From Mogibacterium sp. (GTDB lineage Bacteria > Bacillota > Clostridia > Peptostreptococcales > Anaerovoracaceae): 64,000 bases of DNA. This document shows, in pieces, positions 33,976-45,694 of the stretch (its first letter is position 1; the number at the start of each line of letters is the position of its first letter). The DNA lies in contig JAFRCS010000017.1 of NCBI GenBank assembly GCA_017404265.1, forward strand, positions 1-64,000, given 5' to 3'. Made by a program: the position numbers and the translations under genes. Under the pieces are notes generated by a model that was given only the letters and a program-made list of their open reading frames with translations, was not told the origin of the DNA and made no database searches.

Positions 33976-34536
33976 CTACTTGGATCTTCCGAGATATTCG
34001 CCCGATCTTGTATCGATCTGGATCTTCTCGCCTTCATTGATGAAGATAGGCACCTGGATGACGGCGCCTGTCTCGACTGTAGCAGCCTTGGTGACGTTCG
34101 TAGCGGTATCGCCCTTCACGCCAGGCTCGGTCTCGATGACCTCGAGGTCCACGAAGTTAGGAGCTTCTACAGTGAATGCGTTGTCCTTGTAGAACTTGAC
34201 AGTAGCCATATCGTTCTCGCGGATGTACTTGATTGCATCCTCTACCAGCTCGAATGTGAGCGGCACCTGATCGTAGGTCTCGGTATCCATGAAGTAGTAG
34301 AGCTCTCCGTCGTTGTAGAGATACTGCATCTGCTTGGTCTCGATATGAGCTTTAGGGAACTTGTCGTTAGGGTTGAAAGCTTCCTCGCGTGTAGCGCCTG
34401 TAAGGATGTTTCTGTACTTTGTTCTTACAAAAGCAGCGCCCTTGCCCGGCTTAACATGCTGAAAGTCCAGTACTACATGAGGCTCCCCGTTCATTTCGAA
34501 AGTAATACCTTTTCTGAAGTCACTTGCGTAGATCAT
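33976..34536 (-). CDS. efp: Translation elongation factor P
   Basis: The 186-aa three-domain protein relieves ribosome stalling at polyproline. The domain I loop [10 protein letters not shown] has Lys32 at the position modified in many bacteria (5-aminopentanolyl in Bacillus). No EpmA/EarP-type enzyme is visible nearby. It lies between ylbF and mltG, with AAAGGAG before the ATG. Confidence 0.97.
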   Translation of the reverse strand: MIYASDFRKGITFEMNGEPHVVLDFQHVKPGKGAAFVRTKYRNILTGATREEAFNPNDKFPKAHIETKQMQYLYNDGELYYFMDTETYDQVPLTFELVEDAIKYIRENDMATVKFYKDNAFTVEAPNFVDLEVIETEPGVKGDTATNVTKAATVETGAVIQVPIFINEGEKIQIDTRSGEYLGRSK

Positions 34537-34581
34537 TAGTGTTCTCCTTTTATAGTTAGTGATTAATTAATAGCTGTTTGT

Positions 34582-34905
34582 TTACTTGATGGCTTCGCCG
34601 ACGATCCCGAAAACATCGTTCATCATCGTGGCAAGCGCGTACTGTGCCTGCATATATTGCATGGCGAGCGGCTTTGTCATAGCCATCGTGTTAAGGCTCT
34701 GGAAACGGGCAAACACATCCTTATCAGGCTGCTGCCCAACCATCTGAGCTGTCTGAAGCTGTACCTGAAGTTCAGTAAGCTCCTTGAGCATATCAGAAGT
34801 CTCCTTATCATCATCGACTTCCTTTCTGATCCTGTCAAATTCCTTGAATTCATTCGACTCTTTTATGGCTTTTGCCAGGTTGTGAGCTTCATCATAAACA
34901 TTCAT
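34582..34905 (-). CDS. ylbF: YlbF/YmcA family regulator
   Basis: The 107-aa helical protein contains LTELQVQLQTAQMVGQQPD in the family core. In B. subtilis YlbF with YmcA and YaaT forms the Y-complex, which guides RNase Y processing and affects competence, biofilm and sporulation. Here it is next to RNase J, which supports an mRNA-processing link. AGGAGGAAA lies just upstream of the ATG. Confidence 0.85.
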   Translation of the reverse strand: MNVYDEAHNLAKAIKESNEFKEFDRIRKEVDDDKETSDMLKELTELQVQLQTAQMVGQQPDKDVFARFQSLNTMAMTKPLAMQYMQAQYALATMMNDVFGIVGEAIK

Positions 34906-34920
34906 ATGCTGTTTCCTCCT

Positions 34921-36654
34921 CTATACGTAAAGTATCACCGGGATTATCATCGGACTCTTCTTTGTCGTTTTATAAATGAAAGTCTTCATATCTGACTTAA
35001 TGGCCCTGGTAAGCGATGCTTCATCCAGCGCTCCTGCCGATGTGCTCTTTCCTATTGTATTGTATACGACATTTATCGCCTCGTTTATAAGATCCATGTG
35101 TTCTTCGACGAAGATGAATCCTCTGGTGTTGAATGTCGGCTTGGCCATCAGTGACCCGGTAGCGCGGTCGAGCGCCACGGATATGGTGATAAGTCCGGAC
35201 TGCGAAAGCTTCTTCCTGTCGTTCAGGACCTTGCTTCCGACATCTCCTACTCCGTATCCGTCTACCATCACGTCTTCACCCGAAGTAAATCCTTTTTCGA
35301 GACGCGGACCGCCTTCGTTTACCAGCAGAGAATCGCCGTTAGCCATGATGAAGATGTGCTCGTTAGGCTGTCCCAGAGAATGCGCAAGCTTTGCGTGTTC
35401 TGCCAGGTGTCTGTATTCACCGTGAGCAGGTACAAAGTACTTAGGTCTTACCAGAGTGTGTATCAGTTTAAGTTCTTCCGAAGAAGCATGTCCGGATACA
35501 TGTACGTCCATGGCGGACGCGAGTACTACAGAAACTTCTTTCTCATATAGCCTGTTGACCACCTGAGAAATCACCTTCTCGTTGCCCGGGATCGGTGATG
35601 ACGAGAACACCACTACATCGTTCTTCTTGAGTTTGACCGACTTGTGGTTATCATAGGCCATCCTTGTCAAAGCGCTCATAGGCTCGCCCTGACTTCCCGT
35701 AGTGATTATTGTGATCTTGTTGTCGGCAATATTTTTTGTTTCGTTTACATCGACGAATACGGACTCAGGGATGTCATCAAGATATCCGAGTTTCCTTGAA
35801 AGAGCCATGAGATTCTCCATGGACCTTCCGGAAACGGCGATGCGCCGGTTATGCTTCATGGAAGCTTCGATGAAGTATTTGATCCTGTGAACGTTTGAGG
35901 CGAATGTCGCGATTATGATTCGTCTCTCGGTATTATCGAATATTTCATCTATGGAGCTTCTTACGACAGCCTCAGAAGGCGTATATCCGCTTCTGAGTAC
36001 GTTTGTGCTGTCGCACAGCAGCACGTCTACTCCCTGATCTCCAAGCTGGGAGAATCTGTTGAGGTCTATGACGTTGCCATCGAGCGGCGAATAGTCGATC
36101 TTGAAGTCTCCGGTATGGAAGACGTGTCCTCCGGCGAACTTTATCGAATAAGCAAGCGAATCAGCTATGCTGTGGTTCGTCTGTATTGCTTCTACCGTGA
36201 AGCCTCCGATCTTGAACCTGTCACCTGCATTGATCACATGCTGCTCGCATGTAAGATAGTTCTCTTCAAGCTTGTGCTCTATCAATCCCATCGCCAGAGG
36301 AGAAGCGTAGACAGGGACTGTTACTTCCTGGAGCAGATACGGGATCGCTCCTATGTGGTCCTCATGTCCGTGAGTGACGATAAGTCCTTTTACCTTCTCG
36401 ATATTCTCCTTGATGTATGTGAAATCCGGTATCACTATATCGATCCCGAACATCTCGTACTCAGGAAACGCCAGTCCGCAGTCGATGATGAGTATCTCGT
36501 CATTGCACTCTATCAGTGTGCAGTTTTTGCCTATTTCCTTCATTCCTCCCAGTGGGATGATCCTGAAAGGCGGCCTGACCTTTTCCCTATTCTTTTTTAT
36601 TGCTTTTGCAGGGGCTTTAGCCCTTCTTTTACCTTTGTCTTTATAAGTTGCCAT
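34921..36654 (-). CDS. rnjA: Ribonuclease J
   Basis: The 577-aa metallo-beta-lactamase/beta-CASP nuclease degrades and processes mRNA and rRNA. The zinc motif THGHEDHIGA carries His95, His97, Asp99 and His100. A basic N-terminus (DKGKRRAKAPAKAIKK) may bind RNA. I chose the ATG at 36654, which leaves 13 nt after leuS; a TTG at 36678 would overlap leuS. The C-terminal domain is short but present. Confidence 0.95.
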   Translation of the reverse strand: MATYKDKGKRRAKAPAKAIKKNREKVRPPFRIIPLGGMKEIGKNCTLIECNDEILIIDCGLAFPEYEMFGIDIVIPDFTYIKENIEKVKGLIVTHGHEDHIGAIPYLLQEVTVPVYASPLAMGLIEHKLEENYLTCEQHVINAGDRFKIGGFTVEAIQTNHSIADSLAYSIKFAGGHVFHTGDFKIDYSPLDGNVIDLNRFSQLGDQGVDVLLCDSTNVLRSGYTPSEAVVRSSIDEIFDNTERRIIIATFASNVHRIKYFIEASMKHNRRIAVSGRSMENLMALSRKLGYLDDIPESVFVDVNETKNIADNKITIITTGSQGEPMSALTRMAYDNHKSVKLKKNDVVVFSSSPIPGNEKVISQVVNRLYEKEVSVVLASAMDVHVSGHASSEELKLIHTLVRPKYFVPAHGEYRHLAEHAKLAHSLGQPNEHIFIMANGDSLLVNEGGPRLEKGFTSGEDVMVDGYGVGDVGSKVLNDRKKLSQSGLITISVALDRATGSLMAKPTFNTRGFIFVEEHMDLINEAINVVYNTIGKSTSAGALDEASLTRAIKSDMKTFIYKTTKKSPMIIPVILYV

Positions 36655-36667
36655 AATAGTGAAGCTG

Positions 36668-39145
36668 CTACTTAACAACGAAGTTGATTATCTTGTTAGG
36701 TACGTATATTACCTTGATGACTTCGTGTCCGTCTGTTGCTTCTTTGAATCTCTCCGAAGCTCTCGCGGCTTCTTCAACTACCTCCTTTTCTGAATTGTTA
36801 GGCAGCATAAGTTTATCTTTCAGTTTGCCGTTTATCTGCAGTATGACCTGCACCTCATCCTTGATAAGAGCGGATTCATCGCAGACAGGCCACGCTTTGT
36901 TGTAGAGTCTGTCTTCGTGGCCGAGCTGACTCCAGAGTTCTTCCGCGATATGCGGTGAGAACGGATCGAGCAGCGTCAGCAGGGTCTCGATCGCTTTGTT
37001 GAACAACGGCAGATTGATGTCGCCGTTCTTGTATTTATACATCTCATTGACAAGTTCCATGATGGACGCTATGGCTGTATTGAAGTTGAATCTTCCGCCC
37101 GCATCCTCCGTAACTTTCTTTATAGCTGCATTCAGCATGAAGTTGAGTGATTTGTCCGCAGCGTTATTCGCGGTAAATCCCTCAGGTACTTCCCTGTCGC
37201 CTCTTATGTCGTTGATGTACTCATATACCAGTCTGTAAACACGGTTGAGGAACCTGTAGCTTCCTTCCACCCCCTCGTCAGACCAGTCAAGTTCCTTTTC
37301 AGGCGGTGCCGCAAACAGGATGAACAGCCTTGCCGTATCCGAACCGTACCTGGCCTGGATCTCGGCCGGGCTTACGACATTTCCGAGCGATTTGCTCATC
37401 TTTGCGCCGTCCTTGATGACCATTCCCTGAGTCAACAGGTTTTTGAAAGGCTCTTCTTCCTTGCTCAGTCCTATGTCGTGCAGGAACATCTGGAAGAACC
37501 TGGCGTACATCAGGTGAAGGATAGCGTGCTCTACTCCGCCGATATACTGATCTACGTCCATCCAGTAATCTGCCTTGGCTCTGTCAAACGGCGCCTTTTC
37601 ATTATGCGGATCACAGTATCTGAGGAAGTACCATGAAGAATCGACGAATGTATCCATGGTATCGACTTCTCTTCTGGCAGGTCTTCCGCAGCATGGACAT
37701 TTTGTATCTACGAACGATTTGCTCGTTGTGATAGGCGATTCTCCTTTTCCTGTGAACTCGACGTCCGTCGGCAGAAGCACAGGCAGGTTCTCTTCTTTTT
37801 CAGGGACCCATCCGCACTCATCGCACCAGATCATAGGGATAGGAGCGCCCCAGTATCTCTGCCTCGAAATGAGCCAGTCTCTGAGCCTGAAATTGACTGT
37901 CTTGTCGCCTATCCCCTGCTCGTTCAGCCATTCGATCATTGCCGGAATAGCTTCCTTGTTGTTCATTCCGTCGAATCTGCCGGAATTGATCATTTTGCCC
38001 TCCGCAACGAAGGCTTCCTTGAGATCGTAAAGATCGATCGAAGGATCTTCAGGATCCACGACCGGGATGATATCCAGGCCAAACTTTTTCGCGAAATCAA
38101 AGTCTCTCTGGTCATGAGCAGGTACAGCCATGATGGCTCCCGTACCGTAACCCATGAGTACGTAATCGGAGATGTAGATCGGGATCTCTTTGTCGTTCAC
38201 AGGATTGATGGCGTATCTGCCTGTGAAGACACCGGTCTTCTCGTTGCTGGTAGAAGTTCTCTCGATATCCGTCATGCGGCGGGCTTTTTCCTGATACTCC
38301 AGTACTTCCGCCTCCTGAGGACTTCCGGCGACGAGCTCGTTCACAAAAGGATGCTCCGGTGACATGACCATGTAAGTCGCTCCGAACAGTGTGTCTGCTC
38401 TGGTCGTGAATACCTCAAGTACCTTATCCGAATCCTTGATCCTGAAATTGATATTTGCGCCGTAGCTCTTTCCGATCCAGTTGCGCTGCATGGTCTTGAC
38501 CTTGTCCGGCCAGCCTTCCAGCTTATCCAGATTGCTGAGCAGCCTGTCAGCGTAATCCGTGATCTTCAGATACCACTGCGACAGATTCTTCTTGGTGACT
38601 TCGGTCTTGCATCTTTCGCATTTGCCTTCAACTACCTGCTCGTTGGCAAGTACGGTCTGGCAGCTCGGACACCAGTTTACCGGGTTGTCCTTCTTGTATG
38701 CGAGACCTTTCTTGTAGAACTGGATGAATATCCACTGTGTCCATCTGTAATACTCAGGAGTACATGTAGCGACCCTGCGGTCCCAGTCATACGAAAGGCC
38801 CATGCTTGCAAGCTGCCTGTCCATCTCGTCCATATTGTCATATGTCCACTTTGCAGGCTCAGCATTATGCTGTATTGCCGCGTTTTCCGCAGGCAGACCG
38901 AATGAATCATAGCCCATTGGATGAAGGACGTTGTAGCCCGCCATCTTCTTGTATCTCGCTATGACATCGCCTATGGAATAGTTTCTGACATGGCCCATAT
39001 GGAGCTTTCCTGACGGATAAGGGAACATCTCGAGGACGTAGTATTTCTCTTTTGTGTCATCCTCGACAGTCTTGAAGGCTCCTTCTTCAGCCCATATCTT
39101 CTGCCACTTTGCTTCAATTTCCGAAAAGTTGTATCTGTCTTTCAT
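36668..39145 (-). CDS. leuS: Leucyl-tRNA synthetase
   Basis: The 825-aa class Ia enzyme has the HIGH-type HMGH at 49-52, a zinc-type CxxC pair ([22 protein letters not shown]), the editing CP1 domain ([23 protein letters not shown]), and KMSKS in [10 protein letters not shown]. Length fits bacterial LeuRS. No T-box leader is present in the 18-nt gap after rsfS. Confidence 0.97.
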   Translation of the reverse strand: MKDRYNFSEIEAKWQKIWAEEGAFKTVEDDTKEKYYVLEMFPYPSGKLHMGHVRNYSIGDVIARYKKMAGYNVLHPMGYDSFGLPAENAAIQHNAEPAKWTYDNMDEMDRQLASMGLSYDWDRRVATCTPEYYRWTQWIFIQFYKKGLAYKKDNPVNWCPSCQTVLANEQVVEGKCERCKTEVTKKNLSQWYLKITDYADRLLSNLDKLEGWPDKVKTMQRNWIGKSYGANINFRIKDSDKVLEVFTTRADTLFGATYMVMSPEHPFVNELVAGSPQEAEVLEYQEKARRMTDIERTSTSNEKTGVFTGRYAINPVNDKEIPIYISDYVLMGYGTGAIMAVPAHDQRDFDFAKKFGLDIIPVVDPEDPSIDLYDLKEAFVAEGKMINSGRFDGMNNKEAIPAMIEWLNEQGIGDKTVNFRLRDWLISRQRYWGAPIPMIWCDECGWVPEKEENLPVLLPTDVEFTGKGESPITTSKSFVDTKCPCCGRPARREVDTMDTFVDSSWYFLRYCDPHNEKAPFDRAKADYWMDVDQYIGGVEHAILHLMYARFFQMFLHDIGLSKEEEPFKNLLTQGMVIKDGAKMSKSLGNVVSPAEIQARYGSDTARLFILFAAPPEKELDWSDEGVEGSYRFLNRVYRLVYEYINDIRGDREVPEGFTANNAADKSLNFMLNAAIKKVTEDAGGRFNFNTAIASIMELVNEMYKYKNGDINLPLFNKAIETLLTLLDPFSPHIAEELWSQLGHEDRLYNKAWPVCDESALIKDEVQVILQINGKLKDKLMLPNNSEKEVVEEAARASERFKEATDGHEVIKVIYVPNKIINFVVK

Positions 39146-39163
39146 CTCAATCTATCTCCCGGG

Positions 39164-39508
39164 TCAGTCAATCAATATGGATTCGCAGTCGCTCCAGATC
39201 CTTTCGAGCGTATATTTATCGCGGGTATCTGTTGTGAAGAGATTTACAATAACATCTCCGCCGTCAATCAATATCCATCCTGTGTCCGGACGCCCGTCCT
39301 TGCTCTTAGGTTCTATGCCGAGCTCTGCAAATTTGTCTTCAGTCTCATCTGCGAGTGCTCCGAGCTGCCTGTCGGAAGTACCCGTAGCTATTACGAAGTA
39401 ATCTGCGAAAGAGGATTTCTCTGCGATATCGATCATTACGATATCTTTCGCCTTCTTGTTGCTCAGCATTTCAGCTATCATTGTTGCGATTTCTTTGCTT
39501 TCCATCAA
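39164..39508 (-). CDS. rsfS: Ribosomal silencing factor RsfS
   Basis: The 114-aa protein binds L14 and blocks subunit joining when nutrients are low. It has SSFADYFVIATGTSDRQ and GWILIDGGDVIVNLF, the family core. It overlaps yqeK by 4 nt in the common nadD-yqeK-rsfS order. Confidence 0.96.
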   Translation of the reverse strand: MMESKEIATMIAEMLSNKKAKDIVMIDIAEKSSFADYFVIATGTSDRQLGALADETEDKFAELGIEPKSKDGRPDTGWILIDGGDVIVNLFTTDTRDKYTLERIWSDCESILID

Positions 39509-40089
39509 TTATCTCCTTTTATCTTTTTCCAGACCCATTCCCTTGCTTCAATAGTGTCTTTATGTATGTTTCTTTCTTTTGATTCGAGGTACCATATCGT
39601 ATATTCGAGGATCTCGAAACATGCCCTGTCCAGGTCAGTCTCAGCGAGCTGCTGGTAGTACTTCAGATCGTTGTAAGTCCTGTTGTCTTCCACTGCGTCT
39701 GCTACGAAGATCAGTTCTTCAAGCAGCGACATCCCGCTTCTTCCCGTGGTGTGATATCTTACGGCGTTAATGATGTCCTCATCATCCACTCCGTACTCAT
39801 TCTCAAGGATGGCTGCAGCTACCTTTGAATGAGCCAGCGCGTTGTTGCCGATCAGTTCTTCAGGCAAGCCGTATTTTCTAACGCAGCTATCCATGCGTTC
39901 CTGATCGAAGTTCTTGGCTATGTCGTGATATCTGCCTGCGAATCTCGCCTTTTCGATATCCGCTCCCCATGTTGCAGCTAGTCTGACTGCCATATCCTCG
40001 ACGCCGAGCGAGTGTCTGTATCTGCTTTCCTTGAGGTTCTCTTTCATGAACCTTTCAAGAGCTTCTTTATCTGTACAGTTTATGCTCAA
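39505..40089 (-). CDS. yqeK: HD-domain hydrolase YqeK (symmetrical Ap4A hydrolase)
   Basis: The 194-aa protein has SRYRHSLGVEDMA and GRYHDIAKNFDQ, the HD metal site, and NAVRYHTTGRSGM. YqeK homologues split Ap4A to two ADP. It overlaps nadD by 23 nt, so the two are translationally linked. Confidence 0.95.
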   Translation of the reverse strand: MSINCTDKEALERFMKENLKESRYRHSLGVEDMAVRLAATWGADIEKARFAGRYHDIAKNFDQERMDSCVRKYGLPEELIGNNALAHSKVAAAILENEYGVDDEDIINAVRYHTTGRSGMSLLEELIFVADAVEDNRTYNDLKYYQQLAETDLDRACFEILEYTIWYLESKERNIHKDTIEAREWVWKKIKGDN

Positions 40090-40672
40090 TAATGTATTCC
40101 TCTACTTCAGGCAGCACCAGTTCGCTGATAGGTCTGCCCTCTCTTATATAGTCTCTGATCTCAGTCGATGACGCATCGACCGGCTCCATCTCCAGCACTG
40201 TGATATCCGCTCCGTATTCTCTGCGGAAGGACTCGATTTTCCGCATGCCTTCATCCGTGTCTGTATAAGGACGTCTTGCGGTTATCAGGTGATAGTTTCT
40301 CAGTATCTCCGGGCCTTCAAACCAGGTGTCGATCTGCACTGCCGAATCAAACCCCAGAACAAAGCTGAGCTTTCCGTCGAGCATTCCGCTCCAGTGTCTG
40401 AGAGTCTCGATCGTATATGACGGGCCTCCCTTGTTGAGCTCATATCTCGACAGGCAGAATGCCTTGTTGTATTTAAGGATCTTCTCTATCATCCCGCATC
40501 TGTCCCTGCCGTCAGTAGTCTTCTGATCCAGTTTGAACGGGGACATATATGCAGGCATGAATATCAACTTGTCGATCCCGCATTCCTTCACGGCACTGTC
40601 GGCAAGAGCAACATGTCCTATATGTATGGGGTCAAAACTGCCGCCATATATGGCATAGTGTCGTTTTTCCAT
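40067..40672 (-). CDS. nadD: Nicotinate-nucleotide adenylyltransferase
   Basis: The 201-aa enzyme forms NaAD from NaMN and ATP in NAD synthesis. It begins with YGGSFDPIHIGHVALA (nucleotidyltransferase H-x-G-H) and ends with SSTEIRDYIREG. It shares one base with aspS. Confidence 0.96.
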   Translation of the reverse strand: MEKRHYAIYGGSFDPIHIGHVALADSAVKECGIDKLIFMPAYMSPFKLDQKTTDGRDRCGMIEKILKYNKAFCLSRYELNKGGPSYTIETLRHWSGMLDGKLSFVLGFDSAVQIDTWFEGPEILRNYHLITARRPYTDTDEGMRKIESFRREYGADITVLEMEPVDASSTEIRDYIREGRPISELVLPEVEEYIIEHKLYR

Positions 40673-42432
40673 TATTCCTTGATGAGTTCAATGCCGAGTT
40701 CTTCCAGCTGGCCTTCGCCCGCAGGTGCAGGAGCTTCGCATACCGGACATTCAGCGGCCTGATTCTTAGGGAACGCTATGACCTCTCTGATGCTCTTTTC
40801 TCCGAGGAGAAGCATTACCAGTCTGTCGAGACCGTAAGCAAGTCCTGCATGAGGCGGTGCTCCGTATTTGAAAGCTTCAATCAGGAATCCGAACTTCATC
40901 TGGCACTCTTCTTCTGTAAGGCCGAGTACTTTGAACATGCGGGCCTGCAGATCCTTATCATGGATTCTTACGCTACCGCCGCCAAGCTCAACACCGTTGA
41001 GAACGATGTCATAAGCATTGGCCTTGAGTCCGAGTATGTCCGTATCAAGCTTGTCCAGTTCATCTAGCTTAGGCTGTGTGAATGGATGGTGCATCGCGCT
41101 GAGGTTGCCGTCCTCATCCTTCTCAAACATCGGGAAATCAACTACCCAGAGGAAGTTGTACTGGTCATCATCGAGAAGTCCCATCATTCCGGCGATCCTG
41201 CGTCTTAAGAATCCAAGCGAATCATATGTGACCTTTGGAGCGTCGCTTACGATGAATACCATGTCACCGCTCTTGGCGCCGAATCTTTCCATAACGGCTT
41301 TCATCTCATCTTCGCTGAAGAACTTGCTGATCGATGAAGTGATATCAGAACCTTCATACTTGATGGTAATCAGGCCCTTTGCACCGTAATGCTTTACTTC
41401 GCTGACTAGCTTGTCTATCTTCTTGCGTGAGAATTCTTCAGCACCGCCCGGCACGCAGATACCTCTGATATCTCCGCCTTCAGAGAGTGTCTTTGTGAAC
41501 AGTTCGAATCCGCAGCCTTCAAAGAGATCGTTGAGCTTGACCAGTTCGATATCGAACCTGGTATCAGGCTTGTCAGAGCCGTATCTCTCCATTGCCTCGT
41601 CATAGGACAGTCTTGGGAATGGAGTCTCGATATCGATGCCCTTGACTTCCTTCATCACTCTCTTAAGGAATCCTTCCTGTACTTCGATGACATCATCTAC
41701 GCCAGCAAATGACATCTCAAGGTCGATCTGGGTGAATTCAGGCTGTCTGTCAGCTCTTAAGTCCTCGTCTCTGAAGCATTTTGCGATCTGGACATATCTG
41801 TCCGTGCCGCCGACCATCAGAAGCTGCTTGAACATCTGAGGCGACTGAGGCAGAGCATAGAAATATCCGTTGTGTACCCTGCTAGGCACGATATAGTCCC
41901 TGGCGCCTTCAGGTGTAGGCTTGATGAGTACAGGCGTCTCGACTTCGGTGAATCCCTGCTCATCGAAATAGTCACGCGTGCATTTTACGATCTTATGCCT
42001 GAATGTCAGGTTTCTCTGCATCTTCTGCTTTCTGAGATCGAGATATCTGTACTTGAGCCTCAGCTCATCGTTTACGTTGTCATCATCCTTTATGTAGATC
42101 GGAGGAGTCTCGGATGTCGAATAAATAGTCAGATCGTCAGCAAATACTTCAATGTCTCCTGTAGGGATGTTGGAGTTTTTGGAGCTTCTTTCCTTTACAA
42201 CGCCCTTTACGCCGATGCAGTATTCACGGCTGAGGCTCTTGGCTTTCTCAAGCACCTCCGCAGGAACATCTTCATTGAATGTGACCTGTGTAATGCCTGT
42301 CTTGTCCCTTATGTCCACGAAAACCAGGCTTCCGAGGCTTCTTGCCTTGGATACCCATCCGTTCAGTACGACATTTTTACCTTCGTCGGAGAGCCTGAGT
42401 TCGCCGCACATATGTGTTCTTTTATAAAGCAT
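40672..42432 (-). CDS. aspS: Aspartyl-tRNA synthetase
   Basis: The 586-aa class IIb enzyme has an N-terminal OB anticodon-binding domain, the catalytic core ([16 protein letters not shown] as motif 2, [13 protein letters not shown] as motif 3), and the bacterial GAD insert between them. It overlaps hisS by 11 nt, the usual hisS-aspS pair of Firmicutes. Whether it is discriminating (Asp only) cannot be told here. Confidence 0.97.
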   Translation of the reverse strand: MLYKRTHMCGELRLSDEGKNVVLNGWVSKARSLGSLVFVDIRDKTGITQVTFNEDVPAEVLEKAKSLSREYCIGVKGVVKERSSKNSNIPTGDIEVFADDLTIYSTSETPPIYIKDDDNVNDELRLKYRYLDLRKQKMQRNLTFRHKIVKCTRDYFDEQGFTEVETPVLIKPTPEGARDYIVPSRVHNGYFYALPQSPQMFKQLLMVGGTDRYVQIAKCFRDEDLRADRQPEFTQIDLEMSFAGVDDVIEVQEGFLKRVMKEVKGIDIETPFPRLSYDEAMERYGSDKPDTRFDIELVKLNDLFEGCGFELFTKTLSEGGDIRGICVPGGAEEFSRKKIDKLVSEVKHYGAKGLITIKYEGSDITSSISKFFSEDEMKAVMERFGAKSGDMVFIVSDAPKVTYDSLGFLRRRIAGMMGLLDDDQYNFLWVVDFPMFEKDEDGNLSAMHHPFTQPKLDELDKLDTDILGLKANAYDIVLNGVELGGGSVRIHDKDLQARMFKVLGLTEEECQMKFGFLIEAFKYGAPPHAGLAYGLDRLVMLLLGEKSIREVIAFPKNQAAECPVCEAPAPAGEGQLEELGIELIKE

Positions 42433-43669
42433 CTGCCAGTTCCTCCCTTCTAACCTTTGTCTGTTCAGATGTTGACATGTTTTTCAGTGTTATTTCGCCG
42501 CTGGCAACTTCATCATCACCTATCACGGCTGTATACTGAGCGCCGAGTTTATTTGCATATTTCATCTGGCCTTTCAAATTGCGCTCTCTTGTGTCTATTT
42601 CCGCCCTGATACCCTTGTTTCTGAGTTCGTGCAGAAGTTTTACTGCATATGACCTGGCTTCATCGCCTATCCATGCGAGGAATATCTGCGGGCCCTTGTC
42701 TTCTCCGAAGTCGAATCCGCAGGCATCCATCAGCAGCAGAAGCCTTTCCTTGCCGAGTCCGAATCCGACGCCCGGCATATCCGGTCCGCCTATCTCTTCA
42801 ATGAGATGATCGTATCTGCCGCCTCCGCAGACCGTGCCCTGAGATCCGATCTTAGTTGTAATGAACTCAAATGCGGTTTTTGTGTAATAATCAAGGCCTC
42901 TGACGATCGATGGATCTACAGTGTATCTGATGTCCATCGCATCCAGATATGTCTTGAGTTCTTCGAAGTCCTGTCTGCACTCGTCACAGAGATAGTCGAG
43001 CATTTTAGGGGCATCCTTCACAGCTTCCTTATCTTCAGGCGATTTGCAGTCGAGTATTCTCATAGGATTCTTTTCGAATCTGGATTTGCAGGTTTCACAC
43101 AGACAATCATATTTAGGTCTCAGGAAGTCCTGAAGAGCTTTTCTGTAGACCGGTCTGCACTTTCTGCAACCTACGCTTGAAATGTGAAGCTCGATATCCT
43201 CGATGCCCATTCGTTCAAGGAAGTCGTTGCCCAGAGCGATGATCTCTGCATCTGCCATCATCGAATGTGTTCCGAAGTTCTCGATACCGAACTGGTGGAA
43301 CTCTCTGAGTCTCCCGGCCTGAGGTTTCTCATATCTGTAACACGGAGTATCGTAGAAGAGCTTTGTAGGCTGTGTCTCCGCATAGAGATTGCTTTCTATG
43401 AAAGCTCTTACGGCAGACGCGGTTCCTTCAGGTTTGAGTGAGATGCTGCGTCCGCCCATGTCTTCAAAGGTATACATCTCCTTCTGGACGATGTCGGTCG
43501 TGTCACCTACTCCTCTGTTGAAGAGATCAGTAGACTCAAACAGTGGCGTCCTTATCTCTTTAAATCCGTATTCTTTACAGATCTCAGCCCATTCCTTTTC
43601 GATGAACTGCCATTTATACGCGTCCTGAGGCAGCATGTCTTTTGTGCCTTTAGGTGCTTTGATTGCCAT
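42422..43669 (-). CDS. hisS: Histidyl-tRNA synthetase
   Basis: The 415-aa class II enzyme begins [14 protein letters not shown] and has motif 2 near [17 protein letters not shown], histidine motif [11 protein letters not shown] and motif 3 [14 protein letters not shown]. An extra four-cysteine element (CRKCRP ... [13 protein letters not shown]) sits in the insertion domain, as in some clostridial HisRS, and may bind zinc. It heads the hisS-aspS operon. Confidence 0.96.
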   Translation of the reverse strand: MAIKAPKGTKDMLPQDAYKWQFIEKEWAEICKEYGFKEIRTPLFESTDLFNRGVGDTTDIVQKEMYTFEDMGGRSISLKPEGTASAVRAFIESNLYAETQPTKLFYDTPCYRYEKPQAGRLREFHQFGIENFGTHSMMADAEIIALGNDFLERMGIEDIELHISSVGCRKCRPVYRKALQDFLRPKYDCLCETCKSRFEKNPMRILDCKSPEDKEAVKDAPKMLDYLCDECRQDFEELKTYLDAMDIRYTVDPSIVRGLDYYTKTAFEFITTKIGSQGTVCGGGRYDHLIEEIGGPDMPGVGFGLGKERLLLLMDACGFDFGEDKGPQIFLAWIGDEARSYAVKLLHELRNKGIRAEIDTRERNLKGQMKYANKLGAQYTAVIGDDEVASGEITLKNMSTSEQTKVRREELADAL

Positions 43670-43690
43670 TATCGCTGTCCTTTCCTGAGA

Positions 43691-45085
43691 TCATCTGTAA
43701 TACTCGTCCTTTCGGGCCAGCATGTCGTCGAATCTCTCGCTGTATATTTTGTAATTGCTAACATTTGCGATGCGCTCGAGCCTGTCTTCATCCGGATAGT
43801 AAACCTTCCCGACGGCTCCGGCTCCGAGCCCTATTATCGTCTGCTTGTCCTCCATTATCCTGATATTGTATATGGAGTGTTTTCCCGGTCTGCACCAGCC
43901 GACGTTTTCAAGAGCGCCTATCTGATGTTTCTGCCGGTATATGTAATACGGACTGAACCCCGCTTCTGTCAGCATGTCGCGTGATATGTCGAGCATGGCT
44001 GAAACGGTTGCCGCGTTTTTTCTGTAGTATGCGGGATCGTTTTCTTTTAGCCTGGATCCCTTCTTCACGGAAAGCGTATGGATAGTGATGTTGTCCGCTC
44101 CCAGCCCAATGATCTCAGAAAGAGTATCCGTGAAGTCCTTCTCATCTTCTTCAGGAAGTCCTGCAATGATATCCGCGTTGATTACATCAAAGCCGGTCTC
44201 TTTGGCGAGCCTGTACCCTTTTCTGATATCGTCTGCCGTATGGTCGCGGCCTATCAGCTGCAATGTCCTGTCCTTCATTGATTGAGGATTTATGCTTATG
44301 CGCGATATGCCGAGTCTCTTCAGCGTATCAAGTTTTTCTTTTGTTATCGTGTCAGGTCTCCCGGCTTCCACGGTGAACTCGAGAGACGCAGGATCTATCC
44401 CGAATGCTTCCGATACTCCGTTTATCAGTCGGTCGAGCTGCGAAGCAGTGAGAGTCGTTGGAGTGCCTCCGCCTATGTATATGCTTTCAAGGGCCGTGCT
44501 GTGCTCTTCAGTCAGTTTTCCCATATAAGCAGTCTCTTTCAAAAGATTCTCAAGGTAGACCGCATGTTCAGAAGCAGGAGCTACATTTGAAGCGAAACTG
44601 CAGTATGCGCATCTTGTAGGACAGAACGGTATGCCTATGTACATCGACGCTTTTTCCCAAGGGATACCTTTGACATATGCCAGCTGATAAGCGGCTATAT
44701 CTGCGATAAGAGAGGCTTTTTCGTCTGTCATAAGGTATCTGTCCTTCATGACGTGTTCCATTTCTTCTACGGAACTTTTCCCGCATATCATCAGCGCCGG
44801 CTTGAGCGGTCTTACTCCCGTCAGTGTTCCCCATGGAGGTCTGATTCCTGTGAGATCCGAGAGGAGTCCATAGAATTCCCTCTTGATTTCTTCCCTGTCA
44901 TCCGAACCTTTTTCATTCACAAGGAAGCTGGTTTTGGAAGGCAGATATTTTATCGGATTTCCGGTGTACGGGATGGTCTCAAAGCCATCGTCAGGCAGAA
45001 ACGCCCGCGCCAGCTCCATAAAATGATAATCATCATCCACTTTGTTGATATAGAACCTATACAAACGGATTTGCCCTCTTTTCAT
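43691..45085 (-). CDS. hemZ: HemZ-type radical SAM coproporphyrinogen dehydrogenase-like protein
   Basis: The 464-aa protein has the radical SAM cluster motif CPTRCAYCSFAS and downstream HemN-like segments (YIGGGTPTTLTASQLDRL, GLPEEDEKDF). HemZ lies next to hisS in many Clostridia; the true substrate may be heme-related or not. A TTG at 45064, preceded by AGAGGG, would give a start closer to some family members. The ATG at 45085 overlaps the MBL gene by 29 nt. Confidence 0.85.
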   Translation of the reverse strand: MKRGQIRLYRFYINKVDDDYHFMELARAFLPDDGFETIPYTGNPIKYLPSKTSFLVNEKGSDDREEIKREFYGLLSDLTGIRPPWGTLTGVRPLKPALMICGKSSVEEMEHVMKDRYLMTDEKASLIADIAAYQLAYVKGIPWEKASMYIGIPFCPTRCAYCSFASNVAPASEHAVYLENLLKETAYMGKLTEEHSTALESIYIGGGTPTTLTASQLDRLINGVSEAFGIDPASLEFTVEAGRPDTITKEKLDTLKRLGISRISINPQSMKDRTLQLIGRDHTADDIRKGYRLAKETGFDVINADIIAGLPEEDEKDFTDTLSEIIGLGADNITIHTLSVKKGSRLKENDPAYYRKNAATVSAMLDISRDMLTEAGFSPYYIYRQKHQIGALENVGWCRPGKHSIYNIRIMEDKQTIIGLGAGAVGKVYYPDEDRLERIANVSNYKIYSERFDDMLARKDEYYR

Positions 45086-45650
45086 AACCTATCGTGGTAG
45101 GTTCGCCATGGCCGGGATATACGATCATGTCCTCCGGAAGCGTATAAAGCTTATCGTTTATCGAGTGCAGCAATGTGAACCAGTCTCCGGTCGGAAGGTC
45201 TGTCCTTCCGACGCTCAGCCTGAACAGAGTATCGCCTGTGAAGACTTCCCTGTCTGTAGCGAAGCATATACCTCCTGCTGTATGTCCCGGTGTCTCTATC
45301 ACGCGGAGTTCGGTTTCTCCAAGAGTTATGACGTCGCCTTCCTTAAGGAGATACCCCGGCTTCGGGCATCTGTGTATGCCGGAATCCATCAGTTTGAGTT
45401 CTTTTTCAGGAGCAGCAAATCTGACAGAAGAGTACTCCTCGAGATACTGCTTCGCGGCCAGAAAATGATCGTGATGGCCGTGTGTGAGCAGCATATATTT
45501 GAGGTAGGCGTTGTTCTGTATGTCCATCCTGACCTCAAAGTCGAAATAACCCGGGTCTATGATGGCTTTGAAGCCGGTTGCCTCGTCAGTTATCAGATAT
45601 GTATTCTCCCCGTATAACCCTTGCGGGTAGCATTTGATATCCAGGCTCAT
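45057..45650 (-). CDS. MBL-fold hydrolase (glyoxalase II-like, YqgX)
   Basis: The 197-aa protein has THGHHDHFLA as the dimetal site, ETPGHTAGG and YPGHGEPT with further metal histidines. The group includes S-lactoylglutathione hydrolase-like and persulfide-related hydrolases; substrate is unknown. I chose the ATG at 45650, with GGAGTG upstream, instead of 45665. Confidence 0.88.
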   Translation of the reverse strand: MSLDIKCYPQGLYGENTYLITDEATGFKAIIDPGYFDFEVRMDIQNNAYLKYMLLTHGHHDHFLAAKQYLEEYSSVRFAAPEKELKLMDSGIHRCPKPGYLLKEGDVITLGETELRVIETPGHTAGGICFATDREVFTGDTLFRLSVGRTDLPTGDWFTLLHSINDKLYTLPEDMIVYPGHGEPTTIGYEKRANPFV

Positions 45651-45694
45651 GAGATCACTCCGCATTAAATAATTGATTATCGTAAAATAAGTAT